Shown piece after piece: positions 1 through 5,898 of a stretch of 7,748 nt of DNA; the first letter of the stretch is position 1; each line of letters begins with the position of its first letter. Origin of the DNA: Spirochaetales bacterium (GTDB taxonomy: Bacteria; Spirochaetota; Spirochaetia; Sphaerochaetales; Sphaerochaetaceae); contig JALFYG010000138.1 in assembly GCA_022784805.1 (NCBI GenBank), forward strand, positions 1-7,748, in the 5' to 3' direction. The notes under the pieces were generated by a model. It was not told the origin of the DNA and searched no databases. It worked only from the letters and a program-made list of their open reading frames with translations. The position numbers and the translations under genes were made by a program.

Positions 1-273
1 ATTACGCTCAACTTTGTTGCCGTCTTTGTCAAGGGAGAATATATCTCTTGTCCTGGTGTCAAAGCTCATCAGTTCCTCCTTCTCAAGTGAGAGGAGGTAG
101 TTGTACAGCCACTTGCATTCTGTGAATGTCAGTTGCAGCTTGTCATAATCAGATTTGCTAAGTTTTTGAGTTTTTATCTTCAACTCAACGCAGACAGGGA
201 CCTGAGATTTTCTTCTATCTCTGGTCTGTTTCAGAGTTGTCTTTATGGCTTCATTCTTTACCTGTCTGTCCAT
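1..273 (-). CDS. tnpB: TnpB-type protein of an IS200/IS605-family element, N-terminal part (runs off left edge)
   Basis: The minus strand is open without a stop from an ATG at 273 down to base 1, giving 91 residues; an in-frame TAA two codons upstream fixes this ATG as the most upstream possible start. After a basic leader, residues about 28-62 read VCVELKIKTQKLSKSDYDKL followed by a stretch ending ECKWLYNYLLSLE. This matches the OrfB/TnpB N-terminal pattern in which a short beta strand is followed by a helix with an aromatic-YN-aromatic/leucine motif. The tail (DIFSLDKDGNKVERN) resembles the next segment of TnpB-like proteins I recall from spirochaetes and mollicutes. TnpB proteins are RNA-guided DNA nucleases carried by these transposons. 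The RuvC catalytic residues, zinc finger and guide-RNA end lie outside the window, so intactness cannot be judged. It is divergent from the operon to its right. No Shine-Dalgarno is visible. The family call is from remembered patterns, not a search. Confidence 0.72.
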   Translation of the reverse strand, partial: MDRQVKNEAIKTTLKQTRDRRKSQVPVCVELKIKTQKLSKSDYDKLQLTFTECKWLYNYLLSLEKEELMSFDTRTRDIFSLDKDGNKVERN

Positions 274-278
274 GATTT

Positions 279-307
279 ATTATAGCATTTATAACTATTT
301 ATAACAA
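279..307 (-). promoter_or_regulatory. Promoter for tnpB, giving a near-leaderless transcript
   Basis: On the minus strand TTGTTA (302-307) and TATAAT (279-284) are separated by exactly 17 bases, a near-consensus sigma-70 type promoter. The -10 box ends five bases before the ATG at 273, so transcription should begin at or within a base or two of the start codon. That leaves no room for a ribosome binding site, and none is seen. Promoter function is inferred from the match only. Confidence 0.6.
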
Positions 308-324
308 TTGAGGCATTCATTTTT

Positions 325-368
325 CAGCCTTACATCCTCCACCTTGAAAGGTGGAAGCTTTACGGCTG
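325..368. repeat. Nested palindrome, probable left end of the IS200/IS605 element
   Basis: The core is an 8 bp perfect inverted repeat, TCCACCTT (338-345) and AAGGTGGA (348-355), around a two-base centre. An outer pair, CAGCC (325-329) and GGCTG (364-368), makes the whole block an imperfect nested hairpin. IS200/IS605 elements carry subterminal imperfect palindromes recognised as single-stranded hairpins by TnpA, and cores of the CCACCTT...AAGGTGG kind are familiar from them. Its position just upstream of tnpB is where the left end should be. There is no T-run, so it is not a typical intrinsic terminator. The exact element boundary and target tetranucleotide cannot be set from one copy. Confidence 0.55.
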
Positions 369-453
369 TTTTTCTGTAAAGAAATATTATTAAAATCGAG
401 AATTAAGTTAATCAAAAACATGTACAAAGATGAAAAGTGTATGGGGTTCTCTT

Positions 454-548
454 TTGACACTGTGTTATCTGGATAACGCTTTCAGGATTTGCATACTTTT
501 CTTCTTTTTATGTGTTGACCTTTCTTCTTCCTTTGTGGTAAGTAAAGT
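454..548 (+). promoter_or_regulatory. Possible promoter zone of the T-box operon (weak)
   Basis: TTGACA at 454-459 is a perfect -35 hexamer, but the positions 16-18 bases downstream (ACGCTT and neighbours) do not form a good -10. TTGACC at 515-520 is a second candidate and lies closer to the leader. It has GTAAGT at 17 bases spacing or TAAAGT at 22, neither convincing. The leader structure begins at about 565, so a start near 550 from the second box would fit best. No single promoter can be chosen from sequence alone. Confidence 0.25.
464..477. repeat. Palindrome GTTATC-TG-GATAAC, possible operator
   Basis: Two perfect 6 bp arms, GTTATC (464-469) and GATAAC (472-477), are separated by two bases. 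The palindrome starts four bases after the TTGACA box. Its size and position would suit a small dimeric HTH regulator, and the first gene of the operon encodes an XRE-type HTH. A link between the two is speculation; a 12-base palindrome can also arise by chance in AT-rich DNA. Confidence 0.25.
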
Positions 549-564
549 CCAACGATTTTTTAAA

Positions 565-844
565 GGCTGCGACGAAGACGGCCAGGTAAGATAGCAAAAG
601 CGAGCCGGGTATGGTGTGAGCCGGTTGCGAAGGGACCTGATACCTATCACTTCCGAGCCGGAGGACAGAAAGCGAAAGCGAGTAGAGGCCTCCCGTGATT
701 GCTGCGTTAATGCATACGGCTTGATGGAGCCTGAGTGGCGTGGAAACGCAATTTGAGTGGTACCGCGGGTATTATCTAACTATAGATGAAGACTCGTCTC
801 AAAGTATTTCTAAAAGGAAATAACTTTTGGGACGAGTTTTTTTT
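565..844 (+). promoter_or_regulatory. T-box riboswitch leader, isoleucine specifier ATC
   Basis: A complete class I T-box. Stem I base: GGCT (565-568) pairs with AGCC (656-659), with a kink-turn-like GA-rich junction, then GAAG (574-577) with CTTC (650-653). The specifier loop is closed on its far side by AGGTA (584-588) with TACCT (641-645), leaving ATC (646-648) followed by the usual purine A649; ATC is read by tRNA-Ile (anticodon GAU). The distal arm pairs GCAA (594-597) with TTGC (625-628) and CCGG (605-608) with CCGG (621-624), and has a GGTG in the terminal loop (613-616). Stem II is GGAGG (660-664) with CCTCC (689-693), with an AGTAGA S-turn (681-686). GGCT (718-721) with AGCC (728-731) lies in the IIA/B region, and Stem III is GCGT-GGAA-ACGC (738-749). 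The T-box is at 754-767: bulge TGGT (758-761) would pair with the tRNA acceptor ACCA end, and T761 fits discriminator A73 of tRNA-Ile. The antiterminator pairs TTTGAG (752-757) with CTCAAA (798-803) and GCG (765-767) with CGT (795-797). Uncharged tRNA-Ile would stabilise it and allow read-through into the operon. Confidence 0.95.
792..844 (+). terminator. Regulated intrinsic terminator of the T-box
   Basis: ACTCGTC (792-798) pairs with GACGAGT (831-837). The stem continues inward with CAAAGT opposite ACTTTTG and TTTC opposite GAAA. The hairpin is followed by eight consecutive T (837-844). Bases 795-803 are shared with the antiterminator, so the two structures exclude each other. It is the default structure when tRNA-Ile is charged. 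Confidence 0.93.
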
Positions 845-848
845 ATTT

Positions 849-853
849 GGAGG
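849..853 (+). promoter_or_regulatory. Ribosome binding site fixing the start at 859
   Basis: GGAGG lies five bases before the ATG at 859 and five bases after the terminator T-run. An in-frame TTG at 847 overlaps this site and so cannot be the start. The site is outside the terminator stem, so control is at transcription and not at ribosome access. Confidence 0.85.
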
Positions 854-858
854 AAAAA

Positions 859-3126
859 ATGAAGACAGAAACAGCAAAAGGCCAACTCCTTGAAATAGCA
901 GAAAGAATCTGCGACATGAGGGAGATTATGGGGTACACCGAAGCTGAGATGGCAGAGAAGACAGAAGTTAGTCTCGCTCTCTATAAGGCTTATGAATCAG
1001 GAGAAGTGGATCTTCCTTTCACATTCATTCATAAATGTGCTCTTGCCTTTGGAATCGATATTACTGATCTTCTTGAGGGACATTCATCAACTCTTACTTC
1101 TTATACCGTTACAAGAAAGGGTATGGGACAGCAGACAGCAAAAGAGGCTGGAATCGATATCATGAATATGGCTCCTAAGTTCAAGAACAAGCTTGCAGAG
1201 CCATATTGGGTAAGATATGAATACTCAGATGAACTACAGCATCAGCCAATCCACCTCACAAAGCACTCTGGTCAGGAGTTCGACTTGGTCCTCTCCGGTG
1301 CCCTTCTTGTACAGGTCGGCGCCAACAAGGAAGTCCTGCATGAGGGCGACAGCATCTACTACAACTCATCAACTCCTCATGGAATGATCGCTGTAGAAGG
1401 AAAGGACTGTGTCTTCTGTGCCATGGTCATGAACGGCGAAGACAGCGAAGAGTACTCTATGAAGACATCCATCGCTCCACTTCCTCCATCAAGAAAGCTT
1501 ATCGTAGAGAAGTTTGTCGACTGCAAGGAAGACGAGAACGGAGTACTCCAGAGCATCGAGTTCAAGAACACAGACTCCTTTAACTTCGGTTTCGATGTGG
1601 TTGATGCTATTGCTGAGAAATATCCTGAGAAGCTTGCAATGATCCATCTGGACAAGAACAAGGTCGAGAGAAGATTCACCTTCCTTGACATAAAGAAGCA
1701 GAGCGCAAGATGCGCCAACTACTTCCTCTCTCTTGGAATCAAGAAGGGAGACAAGGTAATGCTTGTCCTTAAGCGCCACTACCAGTTCTGGTTTGCCATG
1801 GTCGCCCTCCACAAAATCGGTGCCATCGCCATCCCTGCAACTTACCAGCTGAGAGAACATGACTTTGTCTATAGATTCAACGCAGCAGGCGTCAGCGCCA
1901 TCATCTGCACAGCAGATGGAGACTGCGCAGAGATCGTTGACAAAGTCCAGAGCGAGTGTCCGACTCTTAACCTCAAGGTCCTCGTCGGTGGCCAGAGGGA
2001 AGGCTGGAGAGACTTCGACAACGAATATGGCTTCTTCAAGAGCTCCTTCAGACGCACTCCGGACACTCCATCCGGTGATGATCCAGCTCTTATGTTCTTC
2101 TCTTCAGGAACAACAGGTAATCCTAAGATGGTCGAGCATAAGCACACTTATGGTCTTGGACACTTTATCACAGCAAGATACTGGCATAACTGTGAGCCAG
2201 ACGGCCTCCACTTCACTATCTCCGATACAGGTTGGGGTAAGTCTCTTTGGGGTAAGCTCTATGGTCAGTGGATGTGTGAAGGCGCTGTATTTGTCTACGA
2301 CTTCGAACGCTTCCAGGCTCACGATCTTCTTCCTCTCTTCGCCCAGTATCAGATCACAACATTCTGTGCTCCTCCTACAATGCTGAGAATGATGATCAAG
2401 GAAGACCTCTCCAGATACGATTTCTCTTCTGTAAAGCATATGACAACAGCCGGAGAAGCTTTGAACCCAGAAGTTGCAATGCAGTTTGAGAAGGCAACAG
2501 GACTGGAGATCATGGAAGGCTTCGGTCAGACAGAGACAACACTCACTGTCGGTAACCTCAGAGGAAGCAAGATCAAACTTGGTTCAATGGGTAAGCCAAG
2601 CCCAGGATATAAGGTAAAGATCGTCGATCCAGACGGCGTTGAAGTTGCACCTGGTGAGACAGGAGAGATCGTCGTCGATATCAGCCAGGGTTCCCCAGTC
2701 GGTCTCTTCACTGAGTACTACAAAGACAGCGAGAAGACAGCTGAAGTCATGCATGATGGTTTGTATCACACAGGCGACACAGCTTGGCGTGACGAAGACG
2801 GCTATTACTTCTATGTCGGTAGAGTCGACGACATCATCAAGAGTAGTGGATACAGAATCGGACCATTTGAGGTTGAGAGCGTCATCATGGAGCTCCCTTA
2901 TGTCCTCGAATGCGGCGTCTCAGCTTGCCCGGACCCTGTAAGAGGCCAGGTTGTAAAGGCATCCATCGTCCTTACAAAGGGAACAGAGCCGACCGAAGAG
3001 CTGAAGAAAGAGATCCAGGACTATGTAAAGGCTCATACAGCTCCTTACAAGTATCCAAGAGTCGTTGTATTCAGAGACGAGCTGCCTAAGACTATCAGCG
3101 GAAAGATAAGGAGGAATGCACTCTGA
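859..3126 (+). CDS. HTH-cupin-AMP-forming acyl-CoA synthetase fusion
   Basis: Predicted 755-residue cytoplasmic protein in three parts. Residues about 8-74 form an XRE-type helix-turn-helix (MREIMGYTEAEMAEKTEVS, then YKAYESGEVDLP). Residues about 125-190 form a cupin with H136, E140 and H174 (GDSIYYNSSTPHGM); the first histidine of the usual HxH is T134. Residues about 240-755 form an ANL-family adenylating enzyme: FFSSGTTGNPK phosphate loop (413-423), GFGQTE (554-559), HTGD (637-640), GRVDDIIKSSGYRI hinge (654-667) and catalytic K749 in KTISGKI. The enzyme part resembles medium-chain/acetyl-CoA synthetases and should turn a carboxylic acid, ATP and CoA into acyl-CoA, AMP and PPi. Stand-alone ACS-type enzymes usually start near the third domain, so about 240 residues are extra. 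The protein ends a few residues after the catalytic lysine. Context favours a branched short-chain acid as substrate (inference); aryl acids such as phenylacetate are an alternative. It is first in the operon, under the T-box. The HTH and cupin may sense a ligand and bind DNA, or may regulate the enzyme. Confidence 0.92.
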   Translation: MKTETAKGQLLEIAERICDMREIMGYTEAEMAEKTEVSLALYKAYESGEVDLPFTFIHKCALAFGIDITDLLEGHSSTLTSYTVTRKGMGQQTAKEAGIDIMNMAPKFKNKLAEPYWVRYEYSDELQHQPIHLTKHSGQEFDLVLSGALLVQVGANKEVLHEGDSIYYNSSTPHGMIAVEGKDCVFCAMVMNGEDSEEYSMKTSIAPLPPSRKLIVEKFVDCKEDENGVLQSIEFKNTDSFNFGFDVVDAIAEKYPEKLAMIHLDKNKVERRFTFLDIKKQSARCANYFLSLGIKKGDKVMLVLKRHYQFWFAMVALHKIGAIAIPATYQLREHDFVYRFNAAGVSAIICTADGDCAEIVDKVQSECPTLNLKVLVGGQREGWRDFDNEYGFFKSSFRRTPDTPSGDDPALMFFSSGTTGNPKMVEHKHTYGLGHFITARYWHNCEPDGLHFTISDTGWGKSLWGKLYGQWMCEGAVFVYDFERFQAHDLLPLFAQYQITTFCAPPTMLRMMIKEDLSRYDFSSVKHMTTAGEALNPEVAMQFEKATGLEIMEGFGQTETTLTVGNLRGSKIKLGSMGKPSPGYKVKIVDPDGVEVAPGETGEIVVDISQGSPVGLFTEYYKDSEKTAEVMHDGLYHTGDTAWRDEDGYYFYVGRVDDIIKSSGYRIGPFEVESVIMELPYVLECGVSACPDPVRGQVVKASIVLTKGTEPTEELKKEIQDYVKAHTAPYKYPRVVVFRDELPKTISGKIRRNAL

Positions 3127-3917
3127 TGAAAGTATCGTCAATACAGATGAATATGGCGTTTTCCTCCCCTGAGGAAAACTATAGAAGAGCAGAAGAGCTT
3201 ATCAGGAAGGCCGTGAAGGACAATGCTCCTGACACTGTGGTGTTGCCGGAGACTTGGAATCTTGGCTTCTTCCCCCACGATAATCTTTTTGCCCTTTCAG
3301 ATAAGGAAGGAGAGAGAACCAAGTCTCTCCTTTCCTCACTTTCAAAGGAACTCAATGTAAACATCGTTGGAGGCTCTGTTGTGAGAAGCGACGGGGATGA
3401 CGTAAGAAACACTTGCTATGTCTATTCCCGCACTGGGGAGCTTGTCGCCTCCTATGACAAGACCCACCTCTTCTCCCCGATGGATGAGGATAAGTTCTTT
3501 AAGAAAGGAGACCACATTTCTCTCTTTACCCTCGACGGTGTAAAGTGCGGAGTGATCATCTGTTATGACATCAGATTCCCCGAGCTAATTAGGACCATGG
3601 CCCTTCAGGGAATGGATGTCCTCTTTGTTGTGTCCCAGTGGCCGAAGGTGAGGGTGCCTCACTTAATGGCCCTCACAAGAGCCAGAGCCATAGAGAACCA
3701 GATGTTCCTTGTGCTCTGTAACTCAGCAGGAAAAGCAGGGGAGACACAATACGGAGGATCTTCACTTATTCTTTCTCCTTGGGGCGAGGTACTCTCTTCC
3801 CTTGAAGACGAAAAAGAATATATTATATCAGCAACCCTAGATATGGGCATAGTTTCTGACATTAGAAATTCGATAAACGTCTTTTCTGACAGACGCCCGG
3901 AGTTATACAATCTTTAG
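3126..3917 (+). CDS. Nitrilase-superfamily carbon-nitrogen hydrolase, omega-amidase-like
   Basis: A 263-residue protein, the usual length for single-domain Nit2/YafV-type amidases. The catalytic triad is visible: E42 in LPETWN, K112 in YDKTHLFSP and C146 in IICYDIRFPEL. SQWPKVRVPHL (170-180) and RARAIENQ (185-192) are also typical of the family. Such enzymes hydrolyse small amides, for example 2-oxoglutaramate or 2-oxosuccinamate to the oxoacid and ammonia; relatives act in methionine salvage. The ATG overlaps the TGA of the synthetase gene by one base (TGATG), so the two are probably translationally coupled; the AAGGAGGAATG just upstream supplies a ribosome site. Beside an aminotransferase, a role in removing the amide product of glutamine-dependent transamination is plausible but inferred. 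Another amide substrate cannot be excluded. Confidence 0.88.
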   Translation: MKVSSIQMNMAFSSPEENYRRAEELIRKAVKDNAPDTVVLPETWNLGFFPHDNLFALSDKEGERTKSLLSSLSKELNVNIVGGSVVRSDGDDVRNTCYVYSRTGELVASYDKTHLFSPMDEDKFFKKGDHISLFTLDGVKCGVIICYDIRFPELIRTMALQGMDVLFVVSQWPKVRVPHLMALTRARAIENQMFLVLCNSAGKAGETQYGGSSLILSPWGEVLSSLEDEKEYIISATLDMGIVSDIRNSINVFSDRRPELYNL

Positions 3918-3948
3918 AAAAAATATAGTGCGTTAAGGAGAAATAGAT

Positions 3949-5043
3949 ATGGATTACAATTTCCCGGTAGTGAGAACGACTCATCCAAAGGCAAGACCTG
4001 AAGATGAAACCAAACTTGGATTTGCCAAGTACTTCACCGACCACATGTTCGCAATGGATTGGGATGAAGGCCTAGGCTGGCACGACGGCAGAGTGGTACC
4101 TCATGAGCCACTTTTGATTGAACCAGCTTCTTGTGTCCTCCATTACGCCCAGATGATGTTCGAAGGTATGAAGGCATATCGCACAGAAGACGGTGAAATT
4201 CAGATTTTCAGACCTGACATGAACGTTAAGAGAATGGCTCGCACATGCGAAAGAATGTGTATCCCTGAGCTTCCTGAAGACTTGCTTGTTGAAGCTGTCA
4301 GAGCTGTCATCAAGGAAGACATCGATTGGGTGCCAAAGGCTCCTGGAACAGCCCTTTATATCAGACCATTCATCTTTGGTGATGAAGTATCTTTCTCTGT
4401 GCTCCCTGCAAAGCACTATAGATTCCTTATTATCCTCAGCCCTACAGGAAGCTACTATGCAGCTAACGACAAGGGTCTCCACACCACAAGAATCTATGTC
4501 CAGGACAAGTACATCCGTGCTGCCAAGGGTGGTACAGGATATGCCAAGGTCGGCGGAAACTACGGCGGTGGAATGAGAGCTAGCCAGGATGCCATCAAGT
4601 ACAACTGTAAGGACGTTCTCTGGTTGGATGCAGAAGAGCATAAGTATGTTGAGGAAATCGGAACATCAAACGCTTTCTTCAAGATTGACGGTGAAGTCAT
4701 CACAGCTCCTCTCTCTAGTGGAACTATCCTTCCTGGAATCACACGTGACTCCGTCATCCAGCTTCTGAAGAAGTGGGGAGTACCTGTCAGCGAAAGAAAG
4801 CTCAGCATCGATGAAATCGAAGAAGCAAGCAAGAATGGAAAGCTCGAAGAAATCTTCGCTTCCGGTACTGCTGCAGTCATCTCTCCTATTGGCACACTCT
4901 GTGTACAGGGCGAAGACTTTACTGTAGGCGACGGAAACGTAGGACCTCTGGCTCAGAAGCTCTACGACAACCTCTACGGCATGCAGACAGGCAAGATTGA
5001 AGACTACATGGGTTGGGTTTATCCATTGGGCCTCAAGGCATGA
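3949..5043 (+). CDS. ilvE: Branched-chain amino-acid aminotransferase
   Basis: A 364-residue fold-type IV PLP aminotransferase of the large BCAT group, also found in eukaryotes and many Firmicutes. Motifs include MMFEGMKAY (69-77), YIRP (137-140), the PLP lysine K200 in GYAKVGGNYGGG, E236 in EIGTSNAF (expected to contact the pyridine nitrogen) and SGTAAVISP (305-313). It exchanges the amino group between glutamate and the 2-oxoacids of isoleucine, leucine and valine, in the cytoplasm. TAAGGAG (3934-3940) is eight bases before the ATG. The 31-base gap upstream is the largest in the operon, with no terminator hairpin seen. The gene ends in an ATGA overlap with the next. It links the 2-oxoacid handled by the Vor complex to the amino acid sensed through the T-box. 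Confidence 0.95.
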   Translation: MDYNFPVVRTTHPKARPEDETKLGFAKYFTDHMFAMDWDEGLGWHDGRVVPHEPLLIEPASCVLHYAQMMFEGMKAYRTEDGEIQIFRPDMNVKRMARTCERMCIPELPEDLLVEAVRAVIKEDIDWVPKAPGTALYIRPFIFGDEVSFSVLPAKHYRFLIILSPTGSYYAANDKGLHTTRIYVQDKYIRAAKGGTGYAKVGGNYGGGMRASQDAIKYNCKDVLWLDAEEHKYVEEIGTSNAFFKIDGEVITAPLSSGTILPGITRDSVIQLLKKWGVPVSERKLSIDEIEEASKNGKLEEIFASGTAAVISPIGTLCVQGEDFTVGDGNVGPLAQKLYDNLYGMQTGKIEDYMGWVYPLGLKA

Positions 5044-5681
5044 AGCGACTGACCCTCTTCTTGGGACACTATGGTTCAGGTAAGACCAATCTGGCTGTGA
5101 ACTGGGCGATGAAGATGGCGAAGGACGGCGAAAGCGTTGAGATCGCCGACTTGGATATCGTGAATCCATACTTCAGAACCAAGGACAGCCAGAAAGAATT
5201 AGAGGAGGCGGGAGTGAAGGTGATAGCCCTTCCTTTCGCCAACTCCAGCGTGGACCTTCCCTCCATTCCCAGTGAAGCCTACGGCCTTGTGGAGGACAGA
5301 TCCAGATTCGGTGTGTTGGATATCGGAGGAGATGAGAGAGGAGCCTATGCTTTAGGGCGTTTTTCTCCTTATATAAGGGAAGAAAACGACTATGACATGT
5401 ACTATGTGGTTAACTTCCATCGTCCCCTGACACAGAATGCCGAGGATGCATACTGTTGTATGAAGGAAATAGAGGTCGCTTCAGGCTTAGTGTTTACAGG
5501 AATAGTGAATAACTCTAATCTAGGTGCCGAGACTACGGTAGAGACTATAACCGAGACCTATGGAGAGGCTGAAAAACTCTCAAAGCTCAGCGGCGTTCCT
5601 GTTGTGGCTGTGACTGCAGAGAAGAGTATTGCTACTTCTGACATGGTTCCCTTGAATCTCCAGAAGAGGATTTTTGACTGA
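5040..5681 (+). CDS. MinD/ParA/CobQ-like P-loop NTPase, unassigned role
   Basis: A 213-residue soluble protein. A Walker A loop GHYGSGKT occupies residues 9-16. DLDIVNPYFR (37-46) follows where the switch I region of SIMIBI-class NTPases lies. A Walker B-like strand FGVLDIGGD (90-98) and NNSNLG (157-162), a likely base-binding motif, come later. I recognise the fold class but no characterised member. No partner-binding cysteines of an ApbC/Mrp-type CxxC motif are seen. I chose the ATG at 5040 because it overlaps the aminotransferase stop as ATGA and places the P-loop about nine residues in, as usual; an in-frame ATG at 5013 would extend the protein inside the previous gene. Lying between the aminotransferase and the Vor subunits, it may help assemble or activate the iron-sulfur or TPP enzyme, which is inference. 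Confidence 0.85.
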   Translation: MKRLTLFLGHYGSGKTNLAVNWAMKMAKDGESVEIADLDIVNPYFRTKDSQKELEEAGVKVIALPFANSSVDLPSIPSEAYGLVEDRSRFGVLDIGGDERGAYALGRFSPYIREENDYDMYYVVNFHRPLTQNAEDAYCCMKEIEVASGLVFTGIVNNSNLGAETTVETITETYGEAEKLSKLSGVPVVAVTAEKSIATSDMVPLNLQKRIFD

Positions 5682-5690
5682 GAGGAAAAA

Positions 5691-5897
5691 ATGGCGAAAG
5701 TTACATTTAATGAAGACATCTGCAAGGGCTGTGGCCTCTGTGTAGACGCTTGTCCAAAGCACATCTTGGCGCTTGCAAAGGACAAGATCAACAGAAAGGG
5801 CCATAATCCTGCTGTTATGACAGACCAGGAAAAGTGCATCGGCTGTGCATTCTGCGCAACTATGTGCCCAGACTGTGTAATCAAGGTGGAGAAGTAA
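5691..5897 (+). CDS. vorD: 2-oxoacid:ferredoxin oxidoreductase delta subunit, 2x[4Fe-4S] ferredoxin
   Basis: A 68-residue bacterial-type ferredoxin. The first cluster motif is CKGCGLCVDACP (C11, C14, C17, C21) and the second CIGCAFCATMCP (C49, C52, C55, C59), followed by an extra C62. It carries electrons between the catalytic Vor subunits and external ferredoxin. A GAGG four to five bases after the preceding stop serves as ribosome site. The length and the place just before the alpha subunit are typical of the four-gene Vor/Kor arrangement. It cannot be told from a 2-oxoglutarate KorD by sequence alone; the neighbours favour branched-chain oxoacids. Confidence 0.9.
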   Translation: MAKVTFNEDICKGCGLCVDACPKHILALAKDKINRKGHNPAVMTDQEKCIGCAFCATMCPDCVIKVEK

Positions 5898-5898
5898 A

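Larger units (their letters stand above)
369..564. other. AT-rich intergenic spacer, no gene recognised
   Basis: Between the IS-like palindrome and the T-box leader I see no coding pattern and no RNA gene. The stretch holds two -35-like hexamers (TTGACA at 454-459, TTGACC at 515-520), a small palindrome at 464-477, and a pyrimidine-rich tract from about 495 to 537. The promoter of the downstream operon must lie here, unless transcription comes from farther away. Confidence 0.6.

Noticed and set aside
338..355. The 8 bp hairpin as an intrinsic terminator
   Set aside because: No T-run follows on either strand close to the stem and no gene ends there; its location suits a transposon end better.
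644..646. Leucine (CTA, 644-646) or tyrosine (TAT, 645-647) specifier reading
   Set aside because: C644 and T645 pair in the AGGTA/TACCT helix, and only ATC is directly followed by the conserved purine before the closing helix.
465..650. 61-residue minus-strand open frame across the leader
   Set aside because: It overlaps the T-box Stem I and the pyrimidine-rich spacer, has no ribosome site and a composition unlike a protein; the RNA structure explains the sequence.
732..738. A second TGAGTGG upstream of the real T-box (754-760)
   Set aside because: It lies at the foot of Stem III, lacks the following TACCGCG and has no partner in the terminator, so it is not a tandem T-box.
847..858. TTG at 847 as the start of the synthetase fusion
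   Set aside because: It overlaps the GGAGG ribosome site that serves the ATG at 859, which is correctly spaced.
4072..4641. 189-residue minus-strand open frame within the aminotransferase
   Set aside because: It is antisense to a gene with clear BCAT motifs and full length; no ribosome site and no recognisable family.
5013..5039. ATG at 5013 as the start of the P-loop NTPase
   Set aside because: It lies inside the aminotransferase gene and adds nine residues before a normal N-terminus; the ATGA overlap at 5040 is the better start.
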